From Diabrotica undecimpunctata (lineage: Eukaryota > Arthropoda > Insecta > Coleoptera > Chrysomelidae): DNA of 64,000 bases. The position numbers and the translations under genes were made by a program. The notes under the pieces were generated by a model that saw only the letters and a list, made by a program, of their open reading frames with translations, was not told the DNA's origin and did not search any database. Shown here piece after piece: positions 1-11,328 of this stretch (position 1 is the stretch's first letter; the number at the start of each line of letters is the position of its first letter). The DNA lies in assembly GCF_040954645.1 (NCBI RefSeq), contig NC_092807.1, forward strand, positions 83,084,608-83,148,607, given 5' to 3'.

Positions 1-587
1 AGATCATTAAGGACGATATACTTGCAACAATCTGTTGTACGATTGCTGATTACATAGGGAGCGGTTGAGAGGAGATAATATAGTCTACAAGGAACAAGGA
101 TTTGGACCACTCATCATCAGAGAGAGATATTTTGTTTCTGCAGTTTTTTTTCTTTTATTGATAACACAATTTTTACACGTAATTTGGAAAGGATATAAAT
201 ATTTTGATTAGGAGAGTTAGAATAATTTGGGATTTTGAGATTTCAATTAATATTGTTTGTACCATTAATTTTGATTGTTCACGTACGGAGAACAAAATTT
301 TGAGAATCCTTATATGAGATTTGTTTATTGAAAACTTTTGAGTGTGAATTATTTCATTATTTTTATTTCAATATATAGTGTTAGATCATATGTGTTTTTT
401 ATTATTCCGGTATTCTCTGGACCTTACCTTTCACATGTAATGGCATAGATATTGAAGCACGAATTTAACCCTGAGATAAAAGAATTAAAATTGTGATAGA
501 GTAATAATCATATCATTTAAATAATTTTAATTAATCAAAAAAATTGATTAGCTAATTATTGCTTGGCGCACCAAGACTTTAAATATT

Positions 588-592
<5 letters not shown>

Positions 593-628
<36 letters not shown>
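593..628. repeat. (TA)n microsatellite
   Basis: Uninterrupted TA dinucleotide run. It directly abuts the left side of the inverted repeat at 629-711. Confidence 0.95.
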
Positions 629-631
<3 letters not shown>

Positions 632-706
632 AAGAAATTTAATCTTTGCAGATTAGTTAAATAGTAAACTCTTAAATATTGCAGATTTCCCCAATATTTA
701 AGAGTT

Positions 707-711
<5 letters not shown>
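629..711. repeat. Inverted-dimer repeat fragment flanked by TA tracts
   Basis: Positions 662-681 and 692-711 are exact reverse complements (20-bp stem, 10-nt loop). The unit from 629 also occurs at 53452-53524, again next to a (TA)n tract. The 681-704 part matches 53500-53521 in the opposite orientation, so this looks like two copies of one repeat joined head to head. The parent element is not identified. Confidence 0.75.

Positions 712-785
<74 letters not shown>
712..785. repeat. (TA)n microsatellite
   Basis: About 74 bp of pure TA repeat immediately right of the inverted repeat. Confidence 0.95.
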
Positions 786-791
<6 letters not shown>

Positions 792-1229
792 ATCCTTGTA
801 CTTTGGAACGGTTTTTCAATAAAAGCAGGTTTCAGTAGTTTTTAAATTTTAATTCGAACTGAGATTCTTTTTGAAATAGAATATCTTTAAGTAAACAAAT
901 AAAAAAATAAATTATTAATTCCAGTGGCAAATATGCTTATGAATACAGAAAATTCACCATATCCTAAAGGTCTCAAAGTACACACCGAGGTTAGTACTTT
1001 GGAACATAAGTATGTATACTTTGAAATGCTTATTTATTGGACGTTAAATGCAGATACATCGATAGAAAATGTCATCTCAGCATTTCTTTTGACAGTGCTA
1101 CTACTGATGGGGCTCCTACTTTCATCACCATATCTTCGCCAGGCAAGTCATAGACAGTGTCATTTTCGAAAAAAAATTTTGTGGCAAAGTTACTTCTTTT
1201 TAGATATCTAACTTTAAACCCATCATCAT
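786..1229. other. AT-rich stretch, no supported gene
   Basis: A 95-codon open frame at 924-1211 has no recognisable motif and AT-rich low-information composition. I see no other feature. Confidence 0.5.
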
Positions 1230-2868
1230 TTACTCCAAGACATTAGCAACAAAATATCGTTTTGTCTTTTTTGTTGCAATTTGTGCTAAAATAATATCTC
1301 TGACGCCAAACTCAAGAAAATATTTATCTTCCTCTTCTGCATTGGCAAAATTCACGTCATCTAGTGAGTCGTCGCACGTTATTTCGCTTTCTTTTATTAC
1401 ATCTTCATCAGAACTACTATCAAGAACCATTTTGGTTGCTTTTTGTTTTTTTGAAACAAAATTATTCGTGGTTTTAAGGAGCGCCATCATTTCAATCTCG
1501 TTTTTCTCTGGGGTATCTGTAACTATTCTACAGCGCCCTAGTTTCTTACCTCCTTTCTTCGTAAATTTCCTCGCAGCTGCCTTGGGAAATGGTCGAATTT
1601 GTTCGGGGCTTTTATGTTGATTTAATTCATTGGATACTAAGGAAGAACTAGGATCATTAAACATACTAGTTGTTCCTGAAGGCATTCCTAGACCCTCTAC
1701 AGAAACATTCGAGGAACTATTAGTTTCGGAGGTATGTTGATTATTTCTTGACTCTTCTGCAACTTCGTGCAGAAATTCGTGCTCCTCGAAAATTTTTCTG
1801 TTAAATGGAAACATGACAGAAACGGTAAAACCAGACTGGATATTTTTCTGTGTAAATGCCTGTGGATATGCATTCCCAACACACTTAGTAATATCATAGA
1901 TTGTCATCGTTTTTGCAGGATTTGCAATTAGCCAGTCGGAACAAGCTGTATTATAATATTCCTTTGGAGGCCCGAAAACCGACCTATCTAACGGTTGTAG
2001 CTTGTGGCTGGTGTGGGGTGGAAAGGTAAGCATGACGACTCACGATGATTTTGCTAAATTTAAAGCTTCCACTGAAATGTGGCTCTCATGATTGTCGACA
2101 ATCAGTAGTGATTTGTTTTCAGTACTTGAATTTGTATGTTTTATATAGTGGTTTAAATAGTCAACAAAAATCGTAGAGCTTCTTGTATTTCTATGTGTTC
2201 CTTAAAAAAAAACGCGGAAATACCAATAAAGGAAGTACACAATTACCAATAGCATTGATACATCAAATAAGAGTCACATTTACACCTCTTTTAGCCGATG
2301 TGATGCTGCCGACTTGTTTAACTCCATTCGTTGCAATAACACGAACCGGGGTATGCACCGTGGTTAGTCCGGTTTCGTCTAAATTATAAATTCTATCCGG
2401 ACTAAATGTGTATCTTACCATAAGTTACTCCAGTTTATCAAAAAATAAATTAACATTTGTTTTATTAAATGCTGTCGATCTGGCTAGACTTGTTGTTTGT
2501 GGTTTACGTAATGATGCAGACGGATGTCTTCGCAGATAGAACCTGTAAAAAAAATTATTTACCCTTATGACCTAAAAAATGCAAAACTTTTTTTATCTGT
2601 ACCACTCCTTTCCTGCTTTTTGGTTTGTGTCACAGGAAGAGGGACAATCAATATTATTTACACGTGCGTAATTATATGCTAACTTTCTTAATTCGATAGT
2701 TGAGAGGCCGTAATGCATCTTGGCACAAATGGTAACATACTTTAGTAGCTCTTCCTCTTGCTGTTTCGTAAAGACTAACTTAACGTCTGGTGATGCACTA
2801 TATACAAAATGTTCTTGTCCAGATTCTCTATGTTTCTTAAAAAATATGACAATATGACAAAACATCAA
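1230..2868 (-). pseudogene. pogo/Tigger (jerky-like) DDE transposase, broken
   Basis: This is a remnant of a pogo-superfamily transposase, which cuts and pastes DNA using a DDE/DDD catalytic triad and has a CENP-B-like DNA-binding N terminus. The upstream part (2868-2593) holds the helix-turn-helix-like stretch ending AGKEW. A GT-AG intron candidate of 60 bp (2602-2543) joins it to a conserved [13 protein letters not shown] stretch. The catalytic region shows NLDETG (first D, codon 2377-2379), IVDNHESH (second D, 2094-2096) and HKLQPLD (third D, 1986-1988). The frame is destroyed by stops after FFDKLE, after VNVTLI and just before the PPHTSHK block, plus at least one indel near 2200. The C-terminal tail (from about 1850 down) is open, acidic and serine-rich. 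The extreme N terminus is missing or lies beyond an unseen intron. No terminal inverted repeats were found. Confidence 0.85.
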
Positions 2869-3355
2869 AAATAAAATAAAGATTTACTTTTACATATTCA
2901 CACCATATTACACCTGCATACAAAACATGTTGCATACCATCAAGACAGGTTTAATATACTACTTCCATTAATATAACATGAAGAACACCTAATTACTTTT
3001 TAATCATATTATTTTTGTTTTTTTTTTCTGTTCTCTATGGATCAGTTAAAACACACCATTAAAAGATGTCACAAACAAAATTTTTACTGTCATAACAAAA
3101 TTTTAAAATGTATTTTGTTCATTATTTTATATGTTATATTTTATATGTGTGTTATTTATTTATATAAATAATCTCAACGACTAGTAAGTTGCACTGACAA
3201 TTTGTGATATATTGTAAATATTTACACATTCTTCTAATTACAGTGTCTTGAAGAAGGAATTATACAATTTCGAAAGCTAGACCAAAAGTCAAAAGAGTGT
3301 TTCTGTAACATCCCGGCCAAACCTTCTGACTGCAGCCCTGATAAACTGTGTTGTT

Positions 3356-3358
<3 letters not shown>
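2869..3358. other. AT-rich spacer, no supported gene
   Basis: Nothing recognisable. It lies between the pogo remnant and the (TA)n tract that borders Gypsy-1. Confidence 0.5.
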
Positions 3359-3406
<48 letters not shown>

Positions 3407-3414
3407 TATATATA
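3359..3414. repeat. (TA)n tract bordering Gypsy-1
   Basis: Nearly pure TA repeat ending exactly at the left LTR of Gypsy-1. A second TA tract lies just outside the right LTR (17356-17440), consistent with insertion into a TA microsatellite. Confidence 0.9.
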
Positions 3415-3699
3415 TGTTAGATCACTAATCACGTATTTGACTTTTTAAAAAAGAACTTTATTTGTTACAAATTAAATATTAAATAATAGTACAAAATTAA
3501 ATTAATTTAAAATGACTACAATAACTGGACTGGTCGAAGTTGCAGCTAAGAGTGATTCCGACACCTGAGAATGGTAATTTATAGGTTTGGTATGAAGTGC
3601 TGAATTGCTGTTCCCATGAATGTTGGCCAACGGTTCGTACAAAGTTCTAATGCGTTCTCAGCGGTTTCTATGGGAATGGGATGATGAAATCTGAAGACT
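3415..3699 (-). repeat. Gypsy-1 3' LTR
   Basis: Matches 17029-17310 with four mismatches and no gaps over 282 bp. Its U3 end differs from the other LTR by a 7-nt indel just beyond that block. The outer end abuts a TA microsatellite. Confidence 0.9.
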
Positions 3700-3701
3700 T
3701 T

Positions 3702-4589
3702 TACAGAGTAATTGGTGTTTCTGCTTCGCTTTCCTGTTGGACATTGGGTCTTCTTCTGAAGGAGGTTAAGCTTTGAAGTTTCTGTCTAATGGAATTTCTG
3801 CGTGGTAGTGGAGTTGGAGGCTGATCCTGGGACAAGGAGATTGCAATTTTTGGGAATATTTTGGTTCAGTATTTGCAGAAAAGGTATAAGATAACTAGGA
3901 TAATAATCAGGGATAAGGTTGATATAGTGAATAAGGGTAGATGTTCCTCAATGAATGATTGGCTCATAATATGGTCCAGTTCTTCTGAATATTGGTCCAA
4001 TTTGTGTTGTGCAATATTTAAGTCATCTACGTTGATTTTACTGAGTTTTAGTGGTTTCAATTTTGATAGGTGACTCTTTGTCTCAAAATGGTCACAGCAT
4101 CTGTAGGGTACGTTAACTGGGTGACTTCTATACGTGATATTTGTATATTTCTCAATTTGGTCTCTAGCATGAATTCTGGTACTGCCAATGAATGCAATAC
4201 ATTCGGGAATTAATCTTAAGATTGAATTTGTTTTTATTATTTGTGTAGTGACGTCTTTCCTTGTACATTTGATTGTTACTGGTAATGGATCGGAAATGGT
4301 TAGTAACCATAAATTTCGGTCAATTTCTTGTACATTGTAACCTTGTGCCAAAAGCATGGACATCTGGCAAGTTTTTGGTAAGTTGCTGAGAGGTTTCAAA
4401 AGCTGGGCTTCACATATAGCATCTGTGTCTATGGGATACGGAAGAATGTCTGTACACATTCTTTGGTTTTAACTGATTTGTTTGCATTTTTCGGTGTCCA
4501 TGGGTAAAACATATGAAATTGAATCATCATCTCGCGCTATGTATTTATGAACAGATGAAAGTAAATGATGAAAACCAGTTTGATATCTA

Positions 4590-4590
<1 letters not shown>
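3702..4590 (-). pseudogene. Gypsy-1 env, C-terminal part (transmembrane subunit), broken
   Basis: C-terminal half of an Env protein, the membrane fusion glycoprotein of insect endogenous retroviruses (related to baculovirus F proteins). The frame entering from 4590 is stopped by a TAA 15 nt before the Met at 4459, then is open from 4459 to 3866. It is cysteine-containing and ends in a strongly hydrophobic membrane helix of about 20 residues near 3930-3870, followed by a TGA at 3866. Beyond that TGA the same frame stays open to about 3702 as a basic, proline-rich stretch, so the TGA may be a premature stop in the cytoplasmic tail. The LINE poly-A tail sits at its upstream edge. The other half lies at 11315-10270. 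Confidence 0.8.

Positions 4591-4592
<2 letters not shown>

Positions 4593-4648
<56 letters not shown>
4593..4648 (-). repeat. Poly-A tail of the LINE (poly-T on + strand)
   Basis: 56 uninterrupted T on the plus strand at the 3' end of the minus-strand LINE. It marks the insertion junction with env. Confidence 0.93.
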
Positions 4649-5072
4649 CTGAAAAATGGCTTTGGCAGAGCCAATTAGCCAGACTTGTTTGTATTTATTG
4701 TTAAAATCGACTGAATTTCAATTAGTATTGATTGCAGATTCATAGTCAAATGTTAGTACTACATATAGCTAATATTTTTATGGATAGGTACATACATTTT
4801 GTTTTGATATATTTTTATTTTTATTTTGTTTTTTTTATTCTTTTATTATTTTCTTGTTTTTTTTTGTTTTTTGTTTTGTTGCTGTTTTGATTTTTTTTTT
4901 GTTTTTTGCTTTTTTTTTTGTTCTTTTTTTTTGGATTTATTTTTTGTTTTTTGTTCTATTTCTATTTTCTTAATTCTTTTATTTTTTTTTTTTAATTTGT
5001 GGTATACTTTTTTTTTGTTTTTTTTTTGTTTTTTTTTTCAAACCATATTAACAGATTACGCCTATATACTAT
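4649..5072 (-). other. LINE 3' untranslated region, A-rich
   Basis: Between the ORF2 stop and the poly-A tail. The 4795-5040 part is almost only A with scattered C and G on the minus strand (T-rich on plus), which produces a meaningless phenylalanine/leucine-rich plus-strand frame. Confidence 0.7.
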
Positions 5073-8000
5073 TTACAACTTATATTTACATATTTTAACA
5101 TGTTTGTAAATGCAATGAAGAATTTCCATATTATTTGAAAATATTAAAAGATTAAGGTTTGTTGGAAAACAACACTTAGAATTTATTAATTCCTTATAAA
5201 GTTCGTTTATATTAATAATTTGTAAATCACATTCTAATATAATATGTGTTAGATCGCCTATTTTACCACAAGTACAATTGGGAGTATTTGATAAGCCGAT
5301 TCCATGCATGTAAGATGGCGTAAGAGCATGATTTGCTCTCAGCCGATTAATGGTCTTTATAAAATGTCGATTAGATTCTGTGTAGAACCGTCTTATGGAG
5401 GGTATCCTAGTATTACAATGATAAAAGTTTAAGCCAGTCTTACATTCTCTGTAATGTAAATGCCAATTATTTTTAAGTTTTTGTCTACTAACGGTGTCAA
5501 TATCTGTCGCTGGAATTAAATTTGTGTTTACTTTTTCTCCAAGCATGTATGCTGATTTAGCCAAATTGTCAACGATCTCATTGCCTTTTATTCCCGAATG
5601 GCCCTTGATCCATGTAATTGTTACATTTAATCCTAATTGTATAGTTCCATAAAGAATTTTAAGAATTTCCAGTTCAATGTGGTTTATTTGTTTAACTGTT
5701 TGAATGTTGTTAAATCTGTCGACCACGCTTTTACTGTCAGTAAATATAACATAGTTGCTAGTCGGATTCAGTACTACATACTGAAGAGCAAACATTATTG
5801 CCATCATTTCTGCTGTGTATATTGAGCATTCACTGGGTAAGCTATACTGGTGATGGTAATTTTTATTTTCGTGGAACATTGCACAGCCCGTTCCATTTGC
5901 ATCTTTTGACCCATCAGTAAAAATGTACTGATAATTTGTCCATTTTTCTTTAATAATTATATCAAACATATTTGGGAGTAAATGTGAGTTTAAGTAACAT
6001 ATCCTAACCTTTCTAGAAAATAGTGTTTTTGCCATTTCACCGTAGTAGGGCGGAATTTGGCTTTTATAGAGAATATCGTTATATTTTGCCGTACTTAGAT
6101 AGCTTTCTACCAAAGGTATAGATTTTTTAGTTCTCCAGTACCTATGGGTGAGGTCTAAAACTGATAGCTCATTAAGATCTTGAAGGTATTTACAATTTTT
6201 GGACATAATTCGGACTGTGAATTTGTCGCTAAGAAATTGGCGGCGTAAATGCAATGGAGGTTCCACCGCTTCATTTTCCATTATTTGGACTGGAGTGGAT
6301 TTTAAATAACCTAGGCATAATCTCAGGCATTTATTTTTTTGAATTTCAAGTTTGTTTAGATGTGTATTGGACGCTGATCCAAATAAATGACAGTTATAAT
6401 CGAAAATCGGCCTGATCATGTTACGGTAAAACATCAAAGCAATATTTGGGTCTGCTCCCCAATTTGTTTTACAGAAAGCTCTTAAAATGTTTATTGAGTT
6501 TTCTGATTTTTTGACAATTTGATGAATGTGATCTTTCCATAACAATTTCCTGTCTAAATAGGTACCAAGATACTTAATACAGTTTTTTATAGGGAAATTA
6601 AACTTTCCCACATTAAGATTGCCTTGTGGAACTCTATGTTTTTGTGAAAAGTAACACACCTCAGTTTTTGTGTCAGAAATTGATAAACCTATTTCTTCAT
6701 AGTACTGATTTACGATTTCTAATGTGACTTTCAAATTATCCTCACAGGTACTTAACAATTTTCCTGCTGTGTATAAAACAACATCATCAGCATATTGAAG
6801 AATTTTTGTATGGTTCGGTATACTAACTTCAAGATCTATGTTGTACAGGATGTATAAAATCGGGCTTAAAATACTCCCCTGTGGCAATCCAATATTAGTG
6901 AGTCGAGAGTATGAAAATTCCTCATTATTAATTTTTAAAAAAGTTAGTCTGTTAGAATACAAAAGCAGCAGAAACGTCAAGGAACGCAGCTGCTGTAGAC
7001 TTATTTGATGTAAAATTAAGCTGAATTGAAGTAACTAGAGCTGTAGTTGCGTCTTGAGTGGACCTAGACTTGCGAAAACCATATTGGGAACTTGGAAGTA
7101 TACCATCGTGTTCTAGCCAATGTTCAAATCTATTTTTAATTATTCTTTCAAATGTTTTTAAAACACATGAAGATAAGGAGATAGGTCGGTAAGAACTTGG
7201 ATCACGTTCTGGTCTGCCAGGTTTTTTAATCGGAATTACCAGGTACTCTTTCCAACTATTTGGTACTGGTGTCTTATTTTTCCAAATATTGTTGAAAATG
7301 TTTACTAGTGAAATTTTATATTCTATAGGTAAGTTGTATAACAGCGAATATGACACATTGTCAATACCTGGAGAAGTATTATTTCTTTGTTCAAGGGCTC
7401 GATGCAATTCCCATAAATGAAAATTTTCGTCAAAATTGTGGTTTTGTCGGGGTACTGTTTGGATATGTTCTTGTACAGTGTCGTCATTTGGAACCCATGC
7501 CGGTGCAATTTTTCTATGGAATTCCTGCAACCATGTATCTTCGGGATCAATAGGTACTTTGTTGGCTTGTTTGCGGTTTTTAAAACAATTAACTTTTTTC
7601 CAGACATCTTTTATTGGTGTTCTTGAGTTAAGGCTTTCGCAAAAATCAATCCAATTTTTCTTTTTCTTCTGTTTGAAGATTTTCTTTGCAATAGCATCTA
7701 GTCGTTTATACTCCATTAGGTTTTGGAGCGTTGGATTCTGTTTATAATTTATAAACGCATGTTTTCTATTTTCAGCTGCTAACTGACAATGATTGTTCCA
7801 CCATGGTTTCGGAATATGACCTTTGTTTTTTTCTTTAATGGAAGAATGTTTTGGGATAGCTACGTTGGCTGCTTGGTTTATATTTGTCAACAATTCTTCG
7901 TAGATTAATGGTATTTTCATTGTTTCCAAAGTACTGGTATAGATCATTAAATTGGCTCTGCTAAGGTTCCATATTCTATGTTTTCTACTGGATGTGGCTT

Positions 8001-8696
8001 CTGCTGCGGAGAAACTTTGTGATGAAAAAATAATTGGCACATGATTAGATCCATAAGGTTCTTGTAGAGTATTCCAACGAAAATGAGAGGCGATATCTCG
8101 GGAACAAATGGTTAAGTCTACAGCAGAAGGTTTATTGGAAATAGCAAGAGTGGGGGATCCGTCGTTTAAATATTCTAAATTACAGTATTCTATAGCATCT
8201 ATAAGATCTTTACCTAATCTATCATCAACTTCGCAGCCCCATGCCAAATTGTGTGCGTTAAAATCGCCTCCAATTATAAATGGTTTTGGTATATTTTCTA
8301 AAAAATTGATCCATTGTTGAATTAAAACTTTATTCCTGGGTTCATTATATAGAAAAATTATATGTAAAGGTTTCTTGAAATGTGAAATTTTTATTGAAAT
8401 ACACTTATATGTAAACGAATACGTATTTTGAAAATTTATTTCTTCATATATGATGTTGGATTTCAAAAGGATTGCACAACCGCCATATCCATCAGGGCGA
8501 TCAGCTCGAACACAATTAAATTCTTTAAAATTATAATATTTTCCCGGTTTGAACCAGGTTTCAGATAATAGAGCTATAGTGATGTCGTTCTGATGAAGTA
8601 AATATTCTAAATTTTCTTTATTGGCAACTGCTGAACGACAGTTCCACTGTAATATGTTTATTTTATTTAAGTCTGCGAATTTGATGCTAGATTTTG
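5073..8696 (-). pseudogene. LINE ORF2: endonuclease, reverse transcriptase, RNase H (internally deleted)
   Basis: ORF2 polyprotein that would nick target DNA and reverse-transcribe the element RNA. The endonuclease starts near 8660 (ILQWNCRS) and shows SETW, GDFNAHN, SAVDLTI and SNHVPI. RT begins with YRPISLSS and STQDA, and motif A reads AAFLDVSAAF near 6970. The frame then breaks and resumes 1 nt out at YSNRLTFLKINN, GLPQGSILSP (motif B) and YADDVVLY (motif C). Only about 10 residues separate motif A from that resumed block, far fewer than usual, so about 40-50 codons of the palm are deleted together with a frameshift. RNase H is intact in appearance (FTDGSKD, TAEMMAI, FTDSKS, WIKGHSG). The frame overlaps the ORF1 end in the -1 register, and no ATG is visible upstream of the endonuclease. 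Confidence 0.88.
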
Positions 8697-10130
8697 GTTA
8701 AAATGGTTACTAATTATCTGAATTACATCAGCTTTTGAAATATTAAAATTATTATTTTGTTTAATTGAATTAATAATTGTAAGAACCGAATCTAAAATGA
8801 CATTTATTACAGAAGAATTTAACTCTTCTGGCCGTGAATCTGCAATGTTTAAGTTTTTTTGGTAAAATTGAGTTTTAACTATTCCCTCAGGATGTTTTGG
8901 AATGGAAACTGTAGATACTATTTCTTTTCTAGCTATATCAGTTGGGTCTGAATTATTTGGTTTCTGCCTTTTATTCGGCCTACTGGTATTTGTGTGAGGA
9001 TTAAATATGAATTTAGCAAAATTATTTCCTTGGGAGGAAGTACAAGGATGTGAATTTTGTGGAAAATTTGTATCATTGTTGGCTGTATTGGTCCTAAGAA
9101 CACTAGCATATGAATTCTTAGGCACTTGTTTACTTGCATCGTAAAAATTAACGTTTGTTAAACCCATCGTCTCTTTTATTAACTTTTGTCGTGTAAATTC
9201 TGGGCATGCGCTTAAGTTTGTGGTCAAATGATTCCCCTTACAACTGAAACATACTTGTGTGAACTCAACTTTTGTACAATTCTTTGAATTATGGGTTTCT
9301 TGGCATCTGTTACATCTTGGCTGACTCCTACATTGATTTCCCAAGTGGCCGTATCTAAGACAGTTAAAACATAACAAAACTTTCTGTTTATATATTTTAA
9401 CTTCTTTAATAACCTTATTGATTACTATATATTTAGGTAAAGTTTGCGATTTAAAGGTCACAATACAAGATTTAGTAGGGACATATTCGACAATTTTTTC
9501 CTCATTAACAATTTTTTCTACTTTACGCGTAATTCTTTTAACGTTTGCAATTTCAAATATGCAATGACTATCATACTGTTTAATTCTATTTTTAATATAC
9601 TCTTCCGATAAATCTGTGTCTATATCCCTAATAACTCCTTGTCTGTGTAAAATAAATTTTGGAATATACAGATCTAAATTATTTAAACGAAATATTTCTA
9701 GAGTTTTGTTTTTAATGAGGTTATTGGCAGTTTTATAATCTTTGCATTTGACTCTAATTCTATTTCGGCCAATGGCGTCTATACTTGAAATCATATTGTC
9801 TGCTTCAGGAAAGTTAGACAAAATAATTTCACCAATCTTTAAAGGATTTAGTTTACCTTTAAACTCAGTAGAGTTATTCTCGATATATACATGATATGGG
9901 CCTAGATCATTACTATTGAATAAAAATGCTTGCCTTACCTGTTTTATTACTTTTTGTTGTGTCTCATTCAGATTGGTTGTATTTGCATTATTCATCAAAT
10001 TAATTGGAATTGGAGTACTTACAGAAATATCCATTTCGGCATCACTTTGACTATCGAATATATTTCCAGATATAGCTGGTTTTGTGGGTTTTTTGGGGTC
10101 AGGGGGTCTCCCCCCGCTATTGACACTCAT
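8667..10130 (-). CDS. LINE ORF1: zinc-knuckle nucleic-acid-binding protein
   Basis: 487-residue open frame, the gag-like RNA-binding protein of a Jockey/I-type LINE, which coats element RNA for retrotransposition. The ATG at 10130 is the first in the frame. Residues about 80-240 form the region called pre-C2HC in insect LINEs (LGPYHVYIENN, SIDAIGRNRIRV). Three CCHC-type knuckles follow at about residues 253-312 (CFNCLRYGHLGNQC, CNRCQETHNSKNC, CFSCKGNHLT). The tail is asparagine/serine-rich. Unlike ORF2, this frame is uninterrupted. A degraded relative of the same ORF is recognisable at about 62830-63060. Confidence 0.88.
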   Translation of the reverse strand: MSVNSGGRPPDPKKPTKPAISGNIFDSQSDAEMDISVSTPIPINLMNNANTTNLNETQQKVIKQVRQAFLFNSNDLGPYHVYIENNSTEFKGKLNPLKIGEIILSNFPEADNMISSIDAIGRNRIRVKCKDYKTANNLIKNKTLEIFRLNNLDLYIPKFILHRQGVIRDIDTDLSEEYIKNRIKQYDSHCIFEIANVKRITRKVEKIVNEEKIVEYVPTKSCIVTFKSQTLPKYIVINKVIKEVKIYKQKVLLCFNCLRYGHLGNQCRSQPRCNRCQETHNSKNCTKVEFTQVCFSCKGNHLTTNLSACPEFTRQKLIKETMGLTNVNFYDASKQVPKNSYASVLRTNTANNDTNFPQNSHPCTSSQGNNFAKFIFNPHTNTSRPNKRQKPNNSDPTDIARKEIVSTVSIPKHPEGIVKTQFYQKNLNIADSRPEELNSSVINVILDSVLTIINSIKQNNNFNISKADVIQIISNHFNQNLASNSQT

Positions 10131-10269
10131 ATGGTTGGTGGTTCAACAAACGATATTGCTGTTAGAATGCAACAAATTTCACAATTTAAAGCACAATATT
10201 AATTGTATTTCTAATTGTACGTCTAATTTCTATGAATACTACTACGGAACTGTATTTAATACTATTTAA

Positions 10270-11315
10270 ATCTCTAAAAAATTATAAGGAACTTTAAAAA
10301 GCGTGTTTCAACTTTGACAGTTTTTTGACAGATGTATCTAATATTGGTATTGAATATAATTGATACAAGGTGAATATTTCGGGATCAACTAACGGAATTT
10401 CGAGAACGAAAACAATTTTTGAATCAAGCTGATAAGCTTGCAGTTTTATTATGTCAATATACTGAGCTATATTTGACATAATAAGTGGGTAGAGGCAATA
10501 CGTTATTTTGTAATGACTGTGAGATTTCTTTTAATGCGTCCATTAAGTCTATGGGCGAAATAATAGAACTATGTAGAATTTGCAGGCGAGAGAATGTGAT
10601 AGAATTTAGTATATCATTTAAATAATTTTCTAAAAATACGTAGCTTTCCATTAAGGACTCACATAAATCTAGTATTTGTAATTGTGCTTGGTAAAAGGAG
10701 ATGTCATTATTAATGTCCAGAAGTGTAGTCTCGATAGTTTTTAAGTCTTTGTTAAAAGTTTCTTCGTCTATTTGCAATTTTTGAATTGTAGTGTTGAAAG
10801 TTCTTATAACTGAAGTGGTAACAGATATTTGATTTTTTAGGAGATTTTCAATTTGAGTTTCATCGGAATTTATCTTATTTATACATTTATTAAAGTATTC
10901 GCCATCAGAGGCGTCTAAATTTCCAGTAATAGATTTCAAGATTGTTCCAATACCATTTACTAAACCGCGTTTTAGGCGTTTATTATAAGGTACTGTGTCA
11001 GAGGTTATTTCTTTATATTTTAAATTAACGGAGTTTGAGATTTGTTTTAGCAGACTAACATGTGTCTGTACTTCGGCTTAAAAGGCAAGTTTTCTCGGTG
11101 TATCCACGTTAATAAATTTTTCTAACAGGTTTTCCAAAATTCTGTCATTATTGGATATTGTAGTTTTGATAGGTAATAATTCTTTGTAAACAAGTAAAGT
11201 CCATTTGTCATTAGATATTCGTATAGTTCCTTTTTCATGAAAAAATATTCCAATTGTGTTATTAATTGGAGTGAGGAGAATTTGGGATTGGACGATAGGA
11301 AGGAGTCCATAGAAT
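10270..11315 (-). pseudogene. Gypsy-1 env, N-terminal part (surface subunit, cleavage site, fusion region), broken
   Basis: N-terminal half of Env. The surface-subunit portion (11315 to about 10985) is spread over two frames with an indel near 11230 and a stop near 11077. A basic RLKR cleavage site near 10970, immediately followed by GLVNG, is the furin-type site and fusion-peptide start expected in this family. The transmembrane-subunit ectodomain then runs 10939-10454 as a helical, leucine-rich stretch. A further indel near 10465-10500 shifts the frame, and the next block (10479-10294, VFVLEIPLVDPEIF) is again typical of F-like Env. Coding similarity stops near 10270 where the LINE begins, and env resumes at 4590. 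Several independent breaks mean no functional protein. Confidence 0.82.
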
Positions 11316-11328
11316 CTGTAAAGGAAAA
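11316..11328 (-). other. Candidate env splice acceptor
   Basis: On the minus strand a pyrimidine-rich TTTTCCTTTACAG ends at 11316, directly after the pol stop and before the first env-like codons. Errantivirus env is made from a spliced subgenomic mRNA, so an acceptor here is expected. The donor was not located. Confidence 0.45.

Larger units (their letters stand above)
4591..10265 (-). mobile_element. LINE-1 of window: Jockey/I-type non-LTR retrotransposon in env
   Basis: Non-LTR element on the minus strand with a three-knuckle ORF1, an ORF2 with endonuclease, reverse transcriptase and RNase H, an A-rich 3' UTR and a 56-nt poly-A tail at 4648-4593. It splits the Gypsy-1 env gene. The 5' end is placed near 10265 because env-like sequence stops about there. 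TTAGA occurs at both borders and may be part of the target duplication, but this is weak. The RT core carries an internal deletion, so this copy is dead. Confidence 0.88.

Noticed and set aside
924..1211. 95-codon plus-strand frame
   Set aside because: No motif, AT-rich, next to microsatellites.
4826..5098. Phe/Leu-rich membrane-like protein
   Set aside because: Produced by the T-rich strand of the LINE 3' UTR.
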